From Miniphocaeibacter sp012841535 (lineage in GTDB: Bacteria; Bacillota; Clostridia; Tissierellales; Peptoniphilaceae), in NCBI RefSeq assembly GCF_049274025.1, contig NZ_JBASRV010000022.1: 64,000 nucleotides of DNA; one strand, written 5' to 3'. The position numbers were made by a program, and so were the translations under genes. The notes under the pieces were generated by a model that was not told where the DNA came from, searched no databases, and was given only the letters and a program-made list of their open reading frames with translations. Positions 25,011 through 35,083 of the stretch are shown here, in pieces. Each line of letters begins with the position of its first letter. The stretch's first letter is position 1.

Positions 25011-26127
25011 TACTATCCTCCCTCCAAACTACATGAGCTAATGACTTAACCATACTGGTTTTTGTTACAATTCCCAGTACATGATTTTCTTCGTCAACAA
25101 CTGTTAATATATCTAAGTTTTGTTCTTCAAATAAATCAAAAGCTTTTTTAGCTGGCTCTTCTGGACCAATAGTAGGCATTATATTAAGTTTTAAATCACT
25201 AACCTTTAACCCCGGTTGGGCTTGTTTCATAATCTCTTCAATTCCTAGAAAACCCAACAGTCGATTTTTTTCATCTACAACTATTAAGGAGGACACACCT
25301 CTTTTTTCCATAAGGGAAATACTACGCTCTAAGCCTGTATTAACCGAAACTTTAAAAACTTTTTTACGCATAATATCCTTAACTTTGTCTATTTGGCTTT
25401 CATAGATTCGATGTTTTCCTATAAATTGCTCTACAAATTTATTTTTCGGATTAGATAATAATTCATCAGGAGATGCTGATTGAACTATTTCTCCATCCTT
25501 AATAACCACTATAATATCTGCAATTTTTATAGCTTCATCCATATCATGAGTGACAAAAATAATAGTCTTTTTTAAGTTCCTTTGAAGTTTTTTTATTTCA
25601 TCCTGTAAACTTTCCCTTATAATAGGGTCCAATGCACCAAAGGGCTCGTCCATTAAAATCAAAGGAGGTTCAGCTGCTAATGCTCGTAAAACTCCTACTC
25701 TTTGTTGTTGTCCCCCTGACAAATCTGCCGGATATCGATTTAAATATGTATTTGGATCCATACCTACCATTTCTAATAATTCTATAGTTCGTTTTTTTCT
25801 TTTTTCTGAAGGCCACTTTAATAGTTTAGGTACTATTTCAATATTCTGCTCTATAGTCATATGTGGAAACAATCCAATTTCTTGAATAACATATCCTATT
25901 TTTTTTCGTAATTCCACCGGATTCATTGTTTGTATATCTACACCTTCTAGGTAAATCTTACCTGACACCGGATTAATTAACCTGTTAACAAGTTGTAATA
26001 TAGTGGTTTTCCCACAACCAGAAGGACCTACTAAGGCAACTAATTGGCCTTCTTCTATTTCGAAATTCAAATTTTTAATTACTACATTATCACCATAAGC
26101 CATGGTAACGTTTTCAAATCTTATCAC
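25003..26127 (-). CDS. opuCA: Osmoprotectant ABC transporter ATPase with two CBS domains
   Basis: The 374-residue ATPase has Walker A GPSGCGKTT, signature LSGGQQQRVGVLRAL, Walker B LILMDEPFGALD and H-loop THD. Its C-terminus (about 250-365) carries a tandem CBS module (VKDIMRKKVFKVSV, VSSLIVVDEKNRLLGFLG, ILTVVDEENHVLGIV). In OpuA/OpuC relatives these domains sense ionic strength and gate transport. The start is a GTG at 26127 with GGAGGTGA at proper spacing. It heads the operon. Confidence 0.93.
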   Translation of the reverse strand: MIRFENVTMAYGDNVVIKNLNFEIEEGQLVALVGPSGCGKTTILQLVNRLINPVSGKIYLEGVDIQTMNPVELRKKIGYVIQEIGLFPHMTIEQNIEIVPKLLKWPSEKRKKRTIELLEMVGMDPNTYLNRYPADLSGGQQQRVGVLRALAAEPPLILMDEPFGALDPIIRESLQDEIKKLQRNLKKTIIFVTHDMDEAIKIADIIVVIKDGEIVQSASPDELLSNPKNKFVEQFIGKHRIYESQIDKVKDIMRKKVFKVSVNTGLERSISLMEKRGVSSLIVVDEKNRLLGFLGIEEIMKQAQPGLKVSDLKLNIMPTIGPEEPAKKAFDLFEEQNLDILTVVDEENHVLGIVTKTSMVKSLAHVVWREDSNE

Positions 26128-26475
26128 TTATTTCACCTCCGCTTTTACCTAAATTGTAGGATTAATATATGTTTTTCAAATATACTAGTTAAATACTTAT
26201 ATTAAGTATAGCAAATAAATGTTTTCATACTCAAGTAAATCTTTAAAAATACACATTTTTAATATGAAAATATAAAAAAATATATATATTTACTCCCTTA
26301 ATATAACCAAATTAAATATAATTAGTCTTTATATTTTCCCTAATATTTCTTATTTATAAAAACTTATCTTTAAATAAAAATTAAATATATGCTAATTAAT
26401 CTTGTTCATAAAGGCTTCTTTAATCTCCTTATTAAAATGGGTATATATGCTATATAGAATAACAAGGAGCTTACT
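26128..26475. other. Divergent intergenic region between opuCA and cca
   Basis: About 350 nt of very A/T-rich sequence with no coding frame worth reporting. It holds the opu promoter and presumably the cca promoter, although no clean -35/-10 pair is seen for cca. Its ribosome-binding site, AAGGAGC, lies just before 26476. No riboswitch or tRNA is recognised. Confidence 0.6.
26205..26234 (-). promoter_or_regulatory. Probable promoter of the opu operon
   Basis: Minus-strand TTGAGT (26234-26229) and TATACT (26210-26205) are separated by 18 nt, about 80 nt upstream of the opuCA GTG. Spacing and sequence fit a sigma-A promoter. Confidence 0.5.
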
Positions 26476-27861
26476 ATGATTAAAATATCTCGTTTAGCTA
26501 AAATTGTAGTCAATGAATTAACTGAAAACGGCTTTAAGGCTTATCCTGTTGGTGGATGTATAAGAGATTCCCTTCTTGGTAAAATACCTCATGATTGGGA
26601 TATTACTACTAATGCCAAGCCTGATGAGATACTTGAAGTTTTTAAAAATTATAAAACTTTAGACATTGGTAGAAAATTTGGAACTATTTCTGTTGAAGTA
26701 GATGATCATTTTGTAGAAGTTACAACTATGCGAAAAGAATCGGACTATGCCGATGGTCGTCATCCAAGTTCTGTCATATTTTTTGATGATATTTATGAGG
26801 ATTTAAATCGTAGGGATTTAACTATTAACGCCATGGCCTATGATATTTATTCCAATACTTTAATTGATCCCTTTCGTGGACAGTTAGACCTAAAGAAAAA
26901 AATAATTAGAACTGTTGGTGAGCCGGAGGTTCGTTTTAGTGAAGATGCTTTAAGAATCCTAAGAGCCATCCGCTTTTCTGCCCAACTTGATTTTAGAATA
27001 GACTATAAAACACTTTACAATATAGCGAAATATTCCTATCTTTTAAAAAATGTAGCCACTGAAAGAATTAAGGTAGAGCTTGATAAAATATTAATGGCCG
27101 ATAATTACCCTGCCTTACGTAATTTGTACAATACCGGAATATTTAAAGTTCTTTTCCCTCCAATACATAAAATGTTTAAAACTACACAGAATAGTACTTT
27201 CCATGTTTATAATGTTGGTGACCACTCTTTAATGTCTGTCTTAAATATTTCTGGAGATATAGATTTAAAATATACTATGCTCTTACATGACATTGGTAAA
27301 ATTGTAACTAAAACTACAGTTAAAGGACATGACCATTTCTATGATCACGCTAAATATTCTATTGCTATTGCAAATAGTATATTAAAAAAATTAAAATTTC
27401 CAACAAAAAGTATTAATCGCATTTTGAAGTTAATAGAATGTCATGACACTATTCTTTCTACTCGTTTTAGAAGTATGAATAAATTTATAGTCGATAAAGA
27501 ATTCTCATATGAGGACATGGAGGATTTAATAAAGGTCCAGCTAGCTGATAATTTAGCACAAAATCCTATGAGATTAGGTTCTTTCTATATATTTGATGAA
27601 ATCTTAGAAAAATATAAAGAAGTCTTTAAGGGACCTCACAAAATTAAAGATTTAGCTGTTAACGGAAACCATATGAAAATATTAGGTTACGAAGGCGAAA
27701 ATATAAAAAAGATACTAGCCTATCTATTAAAACAAGTTATTGCCAACAATGAATTAAACCAAGAAGAGAAGTTAATGTCTATTGCTGCAAAATCATATAA
27801 ACAATTTCAGAAACAACAAAATCGACAACTAAAGAAAAAACATGAGAATAATCCTGTTTAA
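26476..27861 (+). CDS. cca: CCA-adding tRNA nucleotidyltransferase with HD domain
   Basis: The 461-residue enzyme starts with a class II nucleotidyltransferase head: AYPVGGCIRDSLLG (about 22-35) and HDWDITTNA with the metal-binding D-x-D, then RRDLTINAMAYD and GEPEVRFSEDALRILRAIRF for base and tRNA recognition. A C-terminal HD phosphohydrolase-type domain follows (LLHDIGKIVTKT, about 271-282). It adds or repairs the CCA end of tRNAs. It appears monocistronic; the bgl operon follows with its own promoter. Confidence 0.92.
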   Translation: MIKISRLAKIVVNELTENGFKAYPVGGCIRDSLLGKIPHDWDITTNAKPDEILEVFKNYKTLDIGRKFGTISVEVDDHFVEVTTMRKESDYADGRHPSSVIFFDDIYEDLNRRDLTINAMAYDIYSNTLIDPFRGQLDLKKKIIRTVGEPEVRFSEDALRILRAIRFSAQLDFRIDYKTLYNIAKYSYLLKNVATERIKVELDKILMADNYPALRNLYNTGIFKVLFPPIHKMFKTTQNSTFHVYNVGDHSLMSVLNISGDIDLKYTMLLHDIGKIVTKTTVKGHDHFYDHAKYSIAIANSILKKLKFPTKSINRILKLIECHDTILSTRFRSMNKFIVDKEFSYEDMEDLIKVQLADNLAQNPMRLGSFYIFDEILEKYKEVFKGPHKIKDLAVNGNHMKILGYEGENIKKILAYLLKQVIANNELNQEEKLMSIAAKSYKQFQKQQNRQLKKKHENNPV

Positions 27862-27949
27862 AATATAATATATTTTTTCATTCCTTAAGATAATCCCTTC
27901 TTAAATAAGAATTTTTAAGATTTCTCCTATTTAAGAGGAATACATTTTA

Positions 27950-27978
27950 TTGACAATTATTTTATTCTATGCTATTGT
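27950..27978 (+). promoter_or_regulatory. Promoter of the beta-glucoside operon
   Basis: TTGACA (27950-27955), 17-nt spacer, TATTGT (27973-27978), followed closely by the antiterminator target and terminator. A consensus -35 with an acceptable -10. Confidence 0.75.
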
Positions 27979-27997
27979 TTAATTAAATCAATATTGA

Positions 27998-28071
27998 GGA
28001 TAGTTATTGCATAGCAAGCTAAACCTATTTACAGGAGTATTCTATAGTCCTGTGGATAGGTTTTTTTGTTT
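27998..28071 (+). promoter_or_regulatory. RAT antiterminator target overlapping an intrinsic terminator
   Basis: The 28-nt element at 27998-28025 starts GGATAGTTATTGCAT and ends CAAGCTAAACC, close to the BglG/LicT ribonucleic antiterminator consensus (GGAT...GC...GGCAAAACC pattern). Its end overlaps the 5' arm of a terminator: AACCTA-x2-TACAGGA (from 28021) pairs with TCCTGTG-x-ATAGGTT, followed by TTTTTTTG. When the antiterminator protein encoded next binds the RAT hairpin, the terminator cannot form and the operon is transcribed. Autoregulation of the antiterminator gene is therefore expected. Confidence 0.9.
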
Positions 28072-28088
28072 TTTTAGGAGTGCACACC

Positions 28089-28922
28089 ATGAAAATAAGT
28101 AAAATATTAAACAATAACGCCGTTATTTCAAAAGATAAAAATGACAATGAAATAGTTGTTATGGGTAAAGGCATAGCTTTTAAGAAAAGAGTTGATGATT
28201 TTCTTGATGATAATCAAATAGAAAAGACTTATATATTTTCACCAGAAAATACAAAGGAAATTATAAAATTATTCTCCAGTATTCCTGATGTTTACATTGA
28301 AATAACATCAAATATTATAAGTTTAGCAGAAACAACCTTAAATAAAAGCCTAAGTAAGAATTTATATATTTCTTTAACAGACCATATTTTTAGTGCTGTA
28401 ACTCGTCTTGAAGAGGGAATTTCTTTCACAAATCCCCTACTTTGGGACATAAAAAGATTTTATATAAACGAATATGAAGTAGCATTAGAAGCCTTAAAAA
28501 TAATTAATGAAAAAATAGGTACACAACTTCCTGAAGATGAAGCCGGATTTATTGCATTACATATTGTAAATGCTCAACTTGAACAAAATGAAAACACAGT
28601 CTATGAAATAACCAATATTATGCAAGAAATTCTAAAAATTGTAAGACTTCACTTTAGAATTGAATTTGATGAAGACTCTATAAATTATTATAGGTTTATA
28701 ACCCATTTAAAATTTTTTGCTCAAAGGATTTTAAATAAAAACGCCTATGAAGATGATAAAGTCGACGAATTATATATTATTATAAAAAATAATTATCCAG
28801 AATCTTATTCTGCTGTTGAAAAAATTAGAGAATTTATTAAAAGCAAATATAAATATACTCTTAATAATGAAGAAGAGTTATATTTAACTATTCATATTGA
28901 AAAAGTAGTAAATAAAAAATAG
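28089..28922 (+). CDS. licT: BglG/LicT-family transcriptional antiterminator
   Basis: The 277-residue protein has the CAT RNA-binding domain at the N-terminus (MKISKILNNNAVISKD, GKGIAFKKRVDDFLD) and two PRD domains (about 65-170 and 172-275) with histidines in LTDHIFSA and ALHIVNAQ, and YLTIHIEKV. PTS components phosphorylate these to control dimerisation. The frame opens with a GTG at 28080, but AGGAG is spaced 8 nt from the ATG at 28089 and the conserved CAT domain begins there. Target: the RAT immediately upstream. Confidence 0.92.
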   Translation: MKISKILNNNAVISKDKNDNEIVVMGKGIAFKKRVDDFLDDNQIEKTYIFSPENTKEIIKLFSSIPDVYIEITSNIISLAETTLNKSLSKNLYISLTDHIFSAVTRLEEGISFTNPLLWDIKRFYINEYEVALEALKIINEKIGTQLPEDEAGFIALHIVNAQLEQNENTVYEITNIMQEILKIVRLHFRIEFDEDSINYYRFITHLKFFAQRILNKNAYEDDKVDELYIIIKNNYPESYSAVEKIREFIKSKYKYTLNNEEELYLTIHIEKVVNKK

Positions 28923-28931
28923 GAGGAAGAT

Positions 28932-30851
28932 ATGAAAGATTATTCAGAATTAGCCAAGTTTATAATTGAAAATGTCGGCGGTAAAGACAATATTTCAAGT
29001 GTAAGTCATTGTATAACAAGACTTAGGTTTAAGCTAAAAGATGAAGGCAAAGCAAATACCGATGCTTTATCCGACAAGGAAGGCATAGTAAAGGTAATGC
29101 AAAGTGGTGGTCAATACCAAGTTGTTATTGGTAACGAAGTAGCAGATGTTTACAAAGAGGTAAGTAAAATTGGTGGATTTACAGAGGACCATAAGGTAGA
29201 AGATGATAATTCCAAAGGACCTTTTGCAAAATTAATAGATATAATATCCGGCGTAATAGCTCCAACCTTAGGAGTTTTAGCAGCCACCGGTCTTTTAAAG
29301 GGTTTACTAACCTTAGCGGTATTTTTCAAACTTCTTTCTGATACATCCGGTACTTACTTAATACTATATTCAATTGCAGATTCAGTATTTTATTTCCTAC
29401 CGGCATTTTTAGGATACCTATCCTTTAAAAAATTTGGTGGAAATCCATTAATTGGACTTACCATAGGACTTGTCTTCTGTTATCCTAATATTGTTGGAAT
29501 GGATCCTTCAAAATTAGCGAAATCAACTCCTTTACTAACACTTTTTAAGGGAACGTTCTTTGAGTCAAATGTATACCATAAGTTTTTAGGCATACCGGTA
29601 ATTATGATGAATTATACTTCAAGTGTTGTTCCTATTATTGTAACTTCATATTTTGGAGCAAAGCTTGAGAATTTCTTCCAAAAAACAATACCTGCAGTAC
29701 TTAAAATGTTTTTAGTTCCACTATTAACTTTAATAATAATAGTTCCTTTAACATTTTTAGTAATTGGACCTGTAACTACTTGGTTAGCACAATTAATAGG
29801 AGCTGCTATAGGATTTGTTTATAATTTAAGTCCTATTATTGCTGGAATATTAATTGGAGGTTTATGGCAAGTACTTGTAATATTTGGTTTACACTGGAGT
29901 ATAATTCCAATTGCTTTATACAATTTAACAGCCCAAGGTTTTGACCAATTTATGTCACCTTATTTTGCTGGTACCTTTGCTCAAATAGCAGTAGTTTTAG
30001 CAATAGTATTAAAAACTAAGGATAAAAAACTTAAACAACTTGGAGTTCCTGCCTTTGTAACAGGAATCTTCGGAATAACAGAGCCTGCTATTTACGGGAT
30101 AACCCTACCTAAGAAAAAACCATTTATTATATCCTGTATAGGTGCTGCAATAGGTGGAGGAATAATTGGATTTTTCAGAGTTACTTCCTATACCTTTGGA
30201 GCAATTGGTATTTTTGGATTTACAACCTATATAAACACTACTACAGGAGATATGATTTCTCTTGTTCACGCTGCTATAGGGGTAGTAGTAGCAATGGTAG
30301 TTTCCTTTGTACTAACCTTTATAACCTATAAAGATGATGAGGAAGTAAAGGCAGACGGTAAAGATGGAGTCTTAAAAAAGGACAACAATCTAGTAGAGGA
30401 TATAAAATTATATTCTCCTTTAAATGGTGAAGTTATAGCTATTGAAAATGTTGAAGACGAAGCTTTTTCCAGCAAAGCCTTAGGTAATGGAGTAGCTGTA
30501 ATTCCTACAGAAGGAAAATTATACGCACCTTGTGATGGTACAATAGCGACCCTATTCCCAACTGGACATGCTTTAGGTATTTTATCTGATGATGGTGCTG
30601 AAATTCTAATTCATATTGGAATGGATACAGTTCAACTTGAAGGAAAATACTTTACAATAAAAACTAAAAATGAAAAATATGTAAAAAAAGGTGAATTATT
30701 AATTGAATTTGATATAGAAAAAATAAAAGAAGCCGGTTATGATATTACAACTCCTATAGTTATAACAAACTCTACAGACTATTTAGATGTTGTACAAATG
30801 AAAGACCGTTATGTTAAACATGGTGAAGAAATAATAAAAATTATTAGATAA
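28932..30851 (+). CDS. bglP: Beta-glucoside PTS transporter EIIBCA
   Basis: The 639-residue protein has EIIB first (phosphoacceptor Cys27 in SHCITRLRF), then a membrane EIIC domain with about ten helices (about 105-470; GITEPAIYGITLP is the conserved signature), and EIIA at the C-terminus (about 490-635; phosphohistidine in ILIHIGMDTVQL). This is the BglF/BglP order. It imports and phosphorylates an aryl-beta-glucoside or cellobiose-type sugar. It lies 9 nt after the antiterminator gene and 12 nt before the glucosidase. Confidence 0.93.
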   Translation: MKDYSELAKFIIENVGGKDNISSVSHCITRLRFKLKDEGKANTDALSDKEGIVKVMQSGGQYQVVIGNEVADVYKEVSKIGGFTEDHKVEDDNSKGPFAKLIDIISGVIAPTLGVLAATGLLKGLLTLAVFFKLLSDTSGTYLILYSIADSVFYFLPAFLGYLSFKKFGGNPLIGLTIGLVFCYPNIVGMDPSKLAKSTPLLTLFKGTFFESNVYHKFLGIPVIMMNYTSSVVPIIVTSYFGAKLENFFQKTIPAVLKMFLVPLLTLIIIVPLTFLVIGPVTTWLAQLIGAAIGFVYNLSPIIAGILIGGLWQVLVIFGLHWSIIPIALYNLTAQGFDQFMSPYFAGTFAQIAVVLAIVLKTKDKKLKQLGVPAFVTGIFGITEPAIYGITLPKKKPFIISCIGAAIGGGIIGFFRVTSYTFGAIGIFGFTTYINTTTGDMISLVHAAIGVVVAMVVSFVLTFITYKDDEEVKADGKDGVLKKDNNLVEDIKLYSPLNGEVIAIENVEDEAFSSKALGNGVAVIPTEGKLYAPCDGTIATLFPTGHALGILSDDGAEILIHIGMDTVQLEGKYFTIKTKNEKYVKKGELLIEFDIEKIKEAGYDITTPIVITNSTDYLDVVQMKDRYVKHGEEIIKIIR

Positions 30852-30863
30852 AAAGGAGGACTT

Positions 30864-32294
30864 ATGTTTAGAGATGATTTTTTATGGGGTGGAGCTACTG
30901 CTGCAAACCAATTTGAAGGCGCTTGGGATATTGGTGGAAAAGGTCCAAATATTTCCGACCATTTAACAAGAGGTAGTAAAGAAACTCCAAGAGTTATTAC
31001 CCCTATTCTAAAAGAAGATGGGGATTATCCAAATCATTACGGAATAGATTTCTATCATAGATATAAGGAAGATATTAAACTGTTTGCTGAAATGGGATTT
31101 AAGACCTTTAGACTTTCAATTGCTTGGTCTAGAATTTTTCCTAAGGGAGATGAAGAGGAACCTAGCGAAGAAGGACTAGAGTTTTACGATAGGGTATTTG
31201 ATGAATTAAAAAAATACAACATTGAGCCAATAGTTACAATATCCCATTATGAAACTCCTTTTCATATAGCTAAAGAACATAAAGGTTGGACTTCTAGAAA
31301 ATTTATAGACTATTTTGTAAAATACTGTGAAGTAATTTTTAAAAGATACAAAAATAAAGTTAAATATTGGCTAACCTTTAATGAAATAAATATGACTATG
31401 GCTGGTATAGGCTCCTACTTAAGCCTGGCAATAGTACCTGATGAAGATACTGTTTTAGTTAAACAAAAAACAGAATTAAAGGACAGATTACAGGCTTTAC
31501 ACCATCAATTTATAGCAAGTGCAAAAGCCACAAAAATAGCCCATGAAATAAATCCAGATTTTCAAATTGGTTGTATGAATATATTTGCACCACTTTATCC
31601 TTTAACTTGTAAACCTGAAGACGTAGTTTTAGCACAATACTATAATAATATAAATAATTATTATTGCTCAGATGTTCAAGTTAGAGGCGAATATCCTTCC
31701 TTTGCAAAAAAATATTGGAAAGATAATAATATTGAAATTAAAATGGAAGATGGAGATCTTGAAATATTAAAAGAAGGAAAGGTTGATTTCTATACTTTAA
31801 GTTATTATATGAGTTCCTGTGTTTCAAATGACCCTGATGCTGAACAAACTACAGGAAACTTCCTTTTCGGAGTTAAAAACCCATATTTAGAAGCAAGTGA
31901 ATGGGGATGGCAAATAGACCCTGACGGCTTAAAGTATCTTCTAATAGAAGTATATAACAGATACGAAGTACCTATTATGGTTGTTGAAAATGGACTAGGT
32001 GCTATTGATAAATTAGAAGATGATAAAACCATTCATGATGACTATAGAATAGATTATCTTAGAAAACATATAAAGGCTATGTCCGAAGCTGTTGATGAAG
32101 GTGTTGACTTAAGAGGATATACACCTTGGGGCTGTATAGATTTAATATCTGCTTCAACTGGAGAAATGGCAAAAAGATATGGATTTATATATGTTGACAA
32201 ACAAGATGATGGTAGTGGAGATTTAGAAAGATATAAAAAGGATTCTTTTTACTGGTATAAAAAAGTAATAGCTAGTAATGGAGAAGAATTATAA
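30864..32294 (+). CDS. bglA: 6-phospho-beta-glucosidase (GH1)
   Basis: The 476-residue GH1 enzyme has the N-terminal DDFLWGGATAANQFEG signature, the acid/base glutamate in WLTFNEINM (about 170) and the nucleophile in IMVVENGLGA (about 372). A K/S-rich phosphate-binding end (S-x-x-K-x-x-Y region: KKDSFYWYKKVI) fits the 6-phospho subgroup. It splits the phosphorylated sugar delivered by the PTS. Last gene of the operon; a strong terminator follows. Confidence 0.93.
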   Translation: MFRDDFLWGGATAANQFEGAWDIGGKGPNISDHLTRGSKETPRVITPILKEDGDYPNHYGIDFYHRYKEDIKLFAEMGFKTFRLSIAWSRIFPKGDEEEPSEEGLEFYDRVFDELKKYNIEPIVTISHYETPFHIAKEHKGWTSRKFIDYFVKYCEVIFKRYKNKVKYWLTFNEINMTMAGIGSYLSLAIVPDEDTVLVKQKTELKDRLQALHHQFIASAKATKIAHEINPDFQIGCMNIFAPLYPLTCKPEDVVLAQYYNNINNYYCSDVQVRGEYPSFAKKYWKDNNIEIKMEDGDLEILKEGKVDFYTLSYYMSSCVSNDPDAEQTTGNFLFGVKNPYLEASEWGWQIDPDGLKYLLIEVYNRYEVPIMVVENGLGAIDKLEDDKTIHDDYRIDYLRKHIKAMSEAVDEGVDLRGYTPWGCIDLISASTGEMAKRYGFIYVDKQDDGSGDLERYKKDSFYWYKKVIASNGEEL

Positions 32295-32334
32295 ATTAAC
32301 TAAATTGCCCTTCAATAATAATTAAAATAAATAA

Positions 32335-32376
32335 AAAAGGCTGTTGAATATAAAATTTATTTTTCAACAGCCTTTT
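32335..32376. terminator. Bidirectional terminator between convergent operons
   Basis: A perfect 14-bp stem, AAAAGGCTGTTGAA (32335-32348) with its complement at 32363-32376, flanked by A and T runs so that it can terminate both the bgl operon (plus) and the PTS/deglycase operon (minus). Confidence 0.9.
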
Positions 32377-32414
32377 ACTATTCTTTTAAATCTTAGTCTA
32401 TATCTTTCAGCCTT

Positions 32415-33434
32415 TTAATAATCAAATTGACGATAATATCTTCTATAGTCTAAATTATGATGTGAATATTTTTCAAAATAAAATCCTAAACGATCCACTA
32501 GCATCGTAGAAACCATAAGTGGTGAAACCATCCATCTATATTTTTCATCAATTTCCGTTAAGGCGTATTCATCAGGATCGATTACTACAAATTTTCCAGC
32601 TCTTTCCTTGCAGAATTTCTCTACTCTTTCATCTAATACTCTGGTTTTTCCACTTCCTTTTATAAGGAAAACAGTACTTGTTTCATCTACTAGTTCAAGA
32701 GTTCCATGGAAGAATTCACTGGATCTTACACTTTTAGTTTTAAACCATTGCATTTCCTCTAATATACACATTGAAAACAAGTAGGTTTCACCCCACATTT
32801 CATTTCCGCCTATCCAAATCATGTAATCACTATCGTAAGTATTTTTGGCTATTATATCAGCTTTTTCTTCAAAAGCCTCCTTAACTCTCTCTAAATCCTT
32901 TGGTAGGTTTTTAAGTTGATTTCCAAATTCCTCATAATCTTCAAAATCTCCCTTAAGATTCAATATTTTAAAGAAGAACCAGTATAATACAATATACTCA
33001 TATTCAACTCCATTGGCATGTTTCATAGGAATGTAGTATTTAGAATTTTTTGCTAATGGGGAATCCTCACTTTTTGTAAAACAAACAACTCTGATATTTT
33101 TACTATTACAATATTCAGCAATAGCAACTGTCTCCTTAGTATCTCCTGATTTGGATAAAGTTATAACTAAGGATTTTTCATTTAAATTCTTATTTCCTCT
33201 ATATAATAATTCATTAGCTTGTTCTATAAAAATTGGCATTGTAGTAAATTGTTTTGCCATGTCTACTATAGACATCATAGGAGCCAAGCTTCCTCCCACT
33301 CCTACAAAAAATATATTTTTAAAGCCATCTTCAAATATTTCTTCAGCTGTCTTTTCAGCTATTTCTTTTGATTCAACTATTACCCTTGCATTCTCCCTAT
33401 ATTCTTCTCTGTTAAATTTTAAAAGTTCTTTCAT
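32415..33434 (-). CDS. SIS-domain sugar-amine phosphate deglycase, FrlB-like
   Basis: The 339-residue protein has two SIS domains (FFVGVGGSLAPMMSIVDMA near 40; SLVITLSKSGDTKETVAI near 88; VRSSEFFHGTLELVDE near 245) and ends HHNLDYRRYYRQFDY, close to the end of fructoselysine-6-phosphate deglycase (FrlB). FrlB-type enzymes split a phosphorylated Amadori compound into glucose-6-phosphate and the free amine. Encoded last in an operon with a mannose-family PTS and a FrlC-like epimerase. The exact amine (lysine or another) is not visible. Confidence 0.78.
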   Translation of the reverse strand: MKELLKFNREEYRENARVIVESKEIAEKTAEEIFEDGFKNIFFVGVGGSLAPMMSIVDMAKQFTTMPIFIEQANELLYRGNKNLNEKSLVITLSKSGDTKETVAIAEYCNSKNIRVVCFTKSEDSPLAKNSKYYIPMKHANGVEYEYIVLYWFFFKILNLKGDFEDYEEFGNQLKNLPKDLERVKEAFEEKADIIAKNTYDSDYMIWIGGNEMWGETYLFSMCILEEMQWFKTKSVRSSEFFHGTLELVDETSTVFLIKGSGKTRVLDERVEKFCKERAGKFVVIDPDEYALTEIDEKYRWMVSPLMVSTMLVDRLGFYFEKYSHHNLDYRRYYRQFDY

Positions 33435-33443
33435 TATTACCTC

Positions 33444-34295
33444 CTAAGCAACAAATATTCCAAAATATGCTCCAACTATCCCTACTAATACTGTACAAAC
33501 TATCAATATCATTGGACTAATTCTCTTTTTAAGTAACCAATAATATAACCAAGTTACTCCCAAGGCAACTATTCCTGGCATTATTCCATCTAATAATTCC
33601 TGTAATGTTTGAACGCTTTCTCCTGATCCTATTTCAAGTCCTAATGTTGTATAAACCATTCCTGAAGACATAGCACCAATAACTATCATAGAAAGTACTC
33701 CAGCAGCTTCCATTAATTTATTCATTAAGCCGGTTTTCTGTATTTTATCTAAATATGAAAAACCTAGCTCATATCCCTTTTGAGCTCCATAAACCCTTAA
33801 GCCAAAAGCTGGTATATTATAAATTAGCCAATATAAAATAGCCCCTAAAATATTACCATCTAAAGCAAAAGATAATCCTATTCCAACAGCAATAATTCTT
33901 ATACATCCTAAAAATATGGAATCTCCTATGCCTGACAAAGGTCCCATCAATGCAGTTTTGATTTGAGATACTGATTCTGGTTCCATCTCTTTTTTGGCTA
34001 TAGCCTCTTCCATAGATATTGCTATACCTCCTACAAAAGGAGCCAATTGAACTGTAATATTGAAAAATTCTACATGCCTTATTAAAGCTTGACTATACCC
34101 TTCCTTATCATCTTTATAAATTTTCTTTAAATATGGGTCTATCATAATACAAAAAGGAAGGTGCATCTGTCTTTCATAATTCCATGAATACTCCATACCT
34201 AAGGAACCCTCATTTAAGGCCATTTTAGTCATATCTCTTTTTGTAAACAAAGCTTTTTTCCCATTATCATCTATATATTCATTAGAAGTCATCAT
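33444..34295 (-). CDS. PTS mannose/fructose/sorbose family EIID
   Basis: The 283-residue membrane component has the EIID signature NEGSLGMEYSWNYERQMHLPFC near the N-terminus, MGPLSGIGDSIFLG in the centre, and several C-terminal helices. The frame extends upstream to 34316 inside the EIIC gene; GGAGGTGAAG directly before the double ATG at 34295/34292 marks the start, giving a 14-bp overlap with EIIC. EIIC and EIID form the sugar channel. Confidence 0.9.
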   Translation of the reverse strand: MMTSNEYIDDNGKKALFTKRDMTKMALNEGSLGMEYSWNYERQMHLPFCIMIDPYLKKIYKDDKEGYSQALIRHVEFFNITVQLAPFVGGIAISMEEAIAKKEMEPESVSQIKTALMGPLSGIGDSIFLGCIRIIAVGIGLSFALDGNILGAILYWLIYNIPAFGLRVYGAQKGYELGFSYLDKIQKTGLMNKLMEAAGVLSMIVIGAMSSGMVYTTLGLEIGSGESVQTLQELLDGIMPGIVALGVTWLYYWLLKKRISPMILIVCTVLVGIVGAYFGIFVA

Positions 34296-35067
34296 CTTCA
34301 CCTCCATCAAAATCATCTGCGTTTTCAGTTATAACTGCTGATTCCGGTTGTTTTTTTAGAAATCCATAATTAACTAAAACATAACTTACACCTAAGATTG
34401 CCACTCCAAAAATCGGCATATTCAAATATGCTACTAAAACAAATCCTATGAAATAAAATGGAATAATTTCCTTTTTCAAAATCATTGTCATAAGCATGGC
34501 AAAACCCATTGCAGGAAGTAGTCCTGCTGCAGCTCCTAAGCCTGTAATAATAAATTCCGGAATTCCTTCAAGTACTCCCTGAACAACATCAACACCTAAC
34601 CAAAATGCTAAAAAAGTTAATAGAAAGGTAGAAAGTACAGTAATAAAACCTATTAATCTATGATCCCATAGTATAGCTTTACTATTTCCTTCTCTTGCTC
34701 CTTTATCTGCAATTCTTAATAAAATCGAATATACTATATTTAACAAATTCTCCATTCCTACAGAAATTAATCCTATAGGCATTGCAAGGGCTATGGCTAC
34801 TTCTACACCTTCACCTAATGTAATTGCAAAAGCTGTTGCCAATACCCCTCCTACTACCACATCAGGAGGTAAATAAGCTCCTATTGATATCGCTCCCATA
34901 AATAATAGTTCCAAATTCGCTCCAATTATAATTCCCGTTTTAAAATCTCCTAAAACTAATCCTACTATCGGACTTAGTGTAATGGGTCTAAATAAATAAG
35001 AAGTACCCATTTGATAATCAAATCTTCCTAGAACCGCTACTAATCCAATAAGAATTGCTTCTAACAT
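34282..35067 (-). CDS. PTS mannose/fructose/sorbose family EIIC
   Basis: The 261-residue protein is almost wholly hydrophobic with the EIIC-man/sor pattern (FRPITLSPIVGLVLGDFKTGIIIGANLELLFMGAISIGAYLPPDVVVG). The C-terminus is acidic (DDFDGGEDDDF), and the DNA coding for it contains the ribosome-binding site of EIID. It lies between EIIB and EIID in one operon. Confidence 0.9.
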   Translation of the reverse strand: MLEAILIGLVAVLGRFDYQMGTSYLFRPITLSPIVGLVLGDFKTGIIIGANLELLFMGAISIGAYLPPDVVVGGVLATAFAITLGEGVEVAIALAMPIGLISVGMENLLNIVYSILLRIADKGAREGNSKAILWDHRLIGFITVLSTFLLTFLAFWLGVDVVQGVLEGIPEFIITGLGAAAGLLPAMGFAMLMTMILKKEIIPFYFIGFVLVAYLNMPIFGVAILGVSYVLVNYGFLKKQPESAVITENADDFDGGEDDDF

Positions 35068-35083
35068 ATTTCACCTCTTCCTT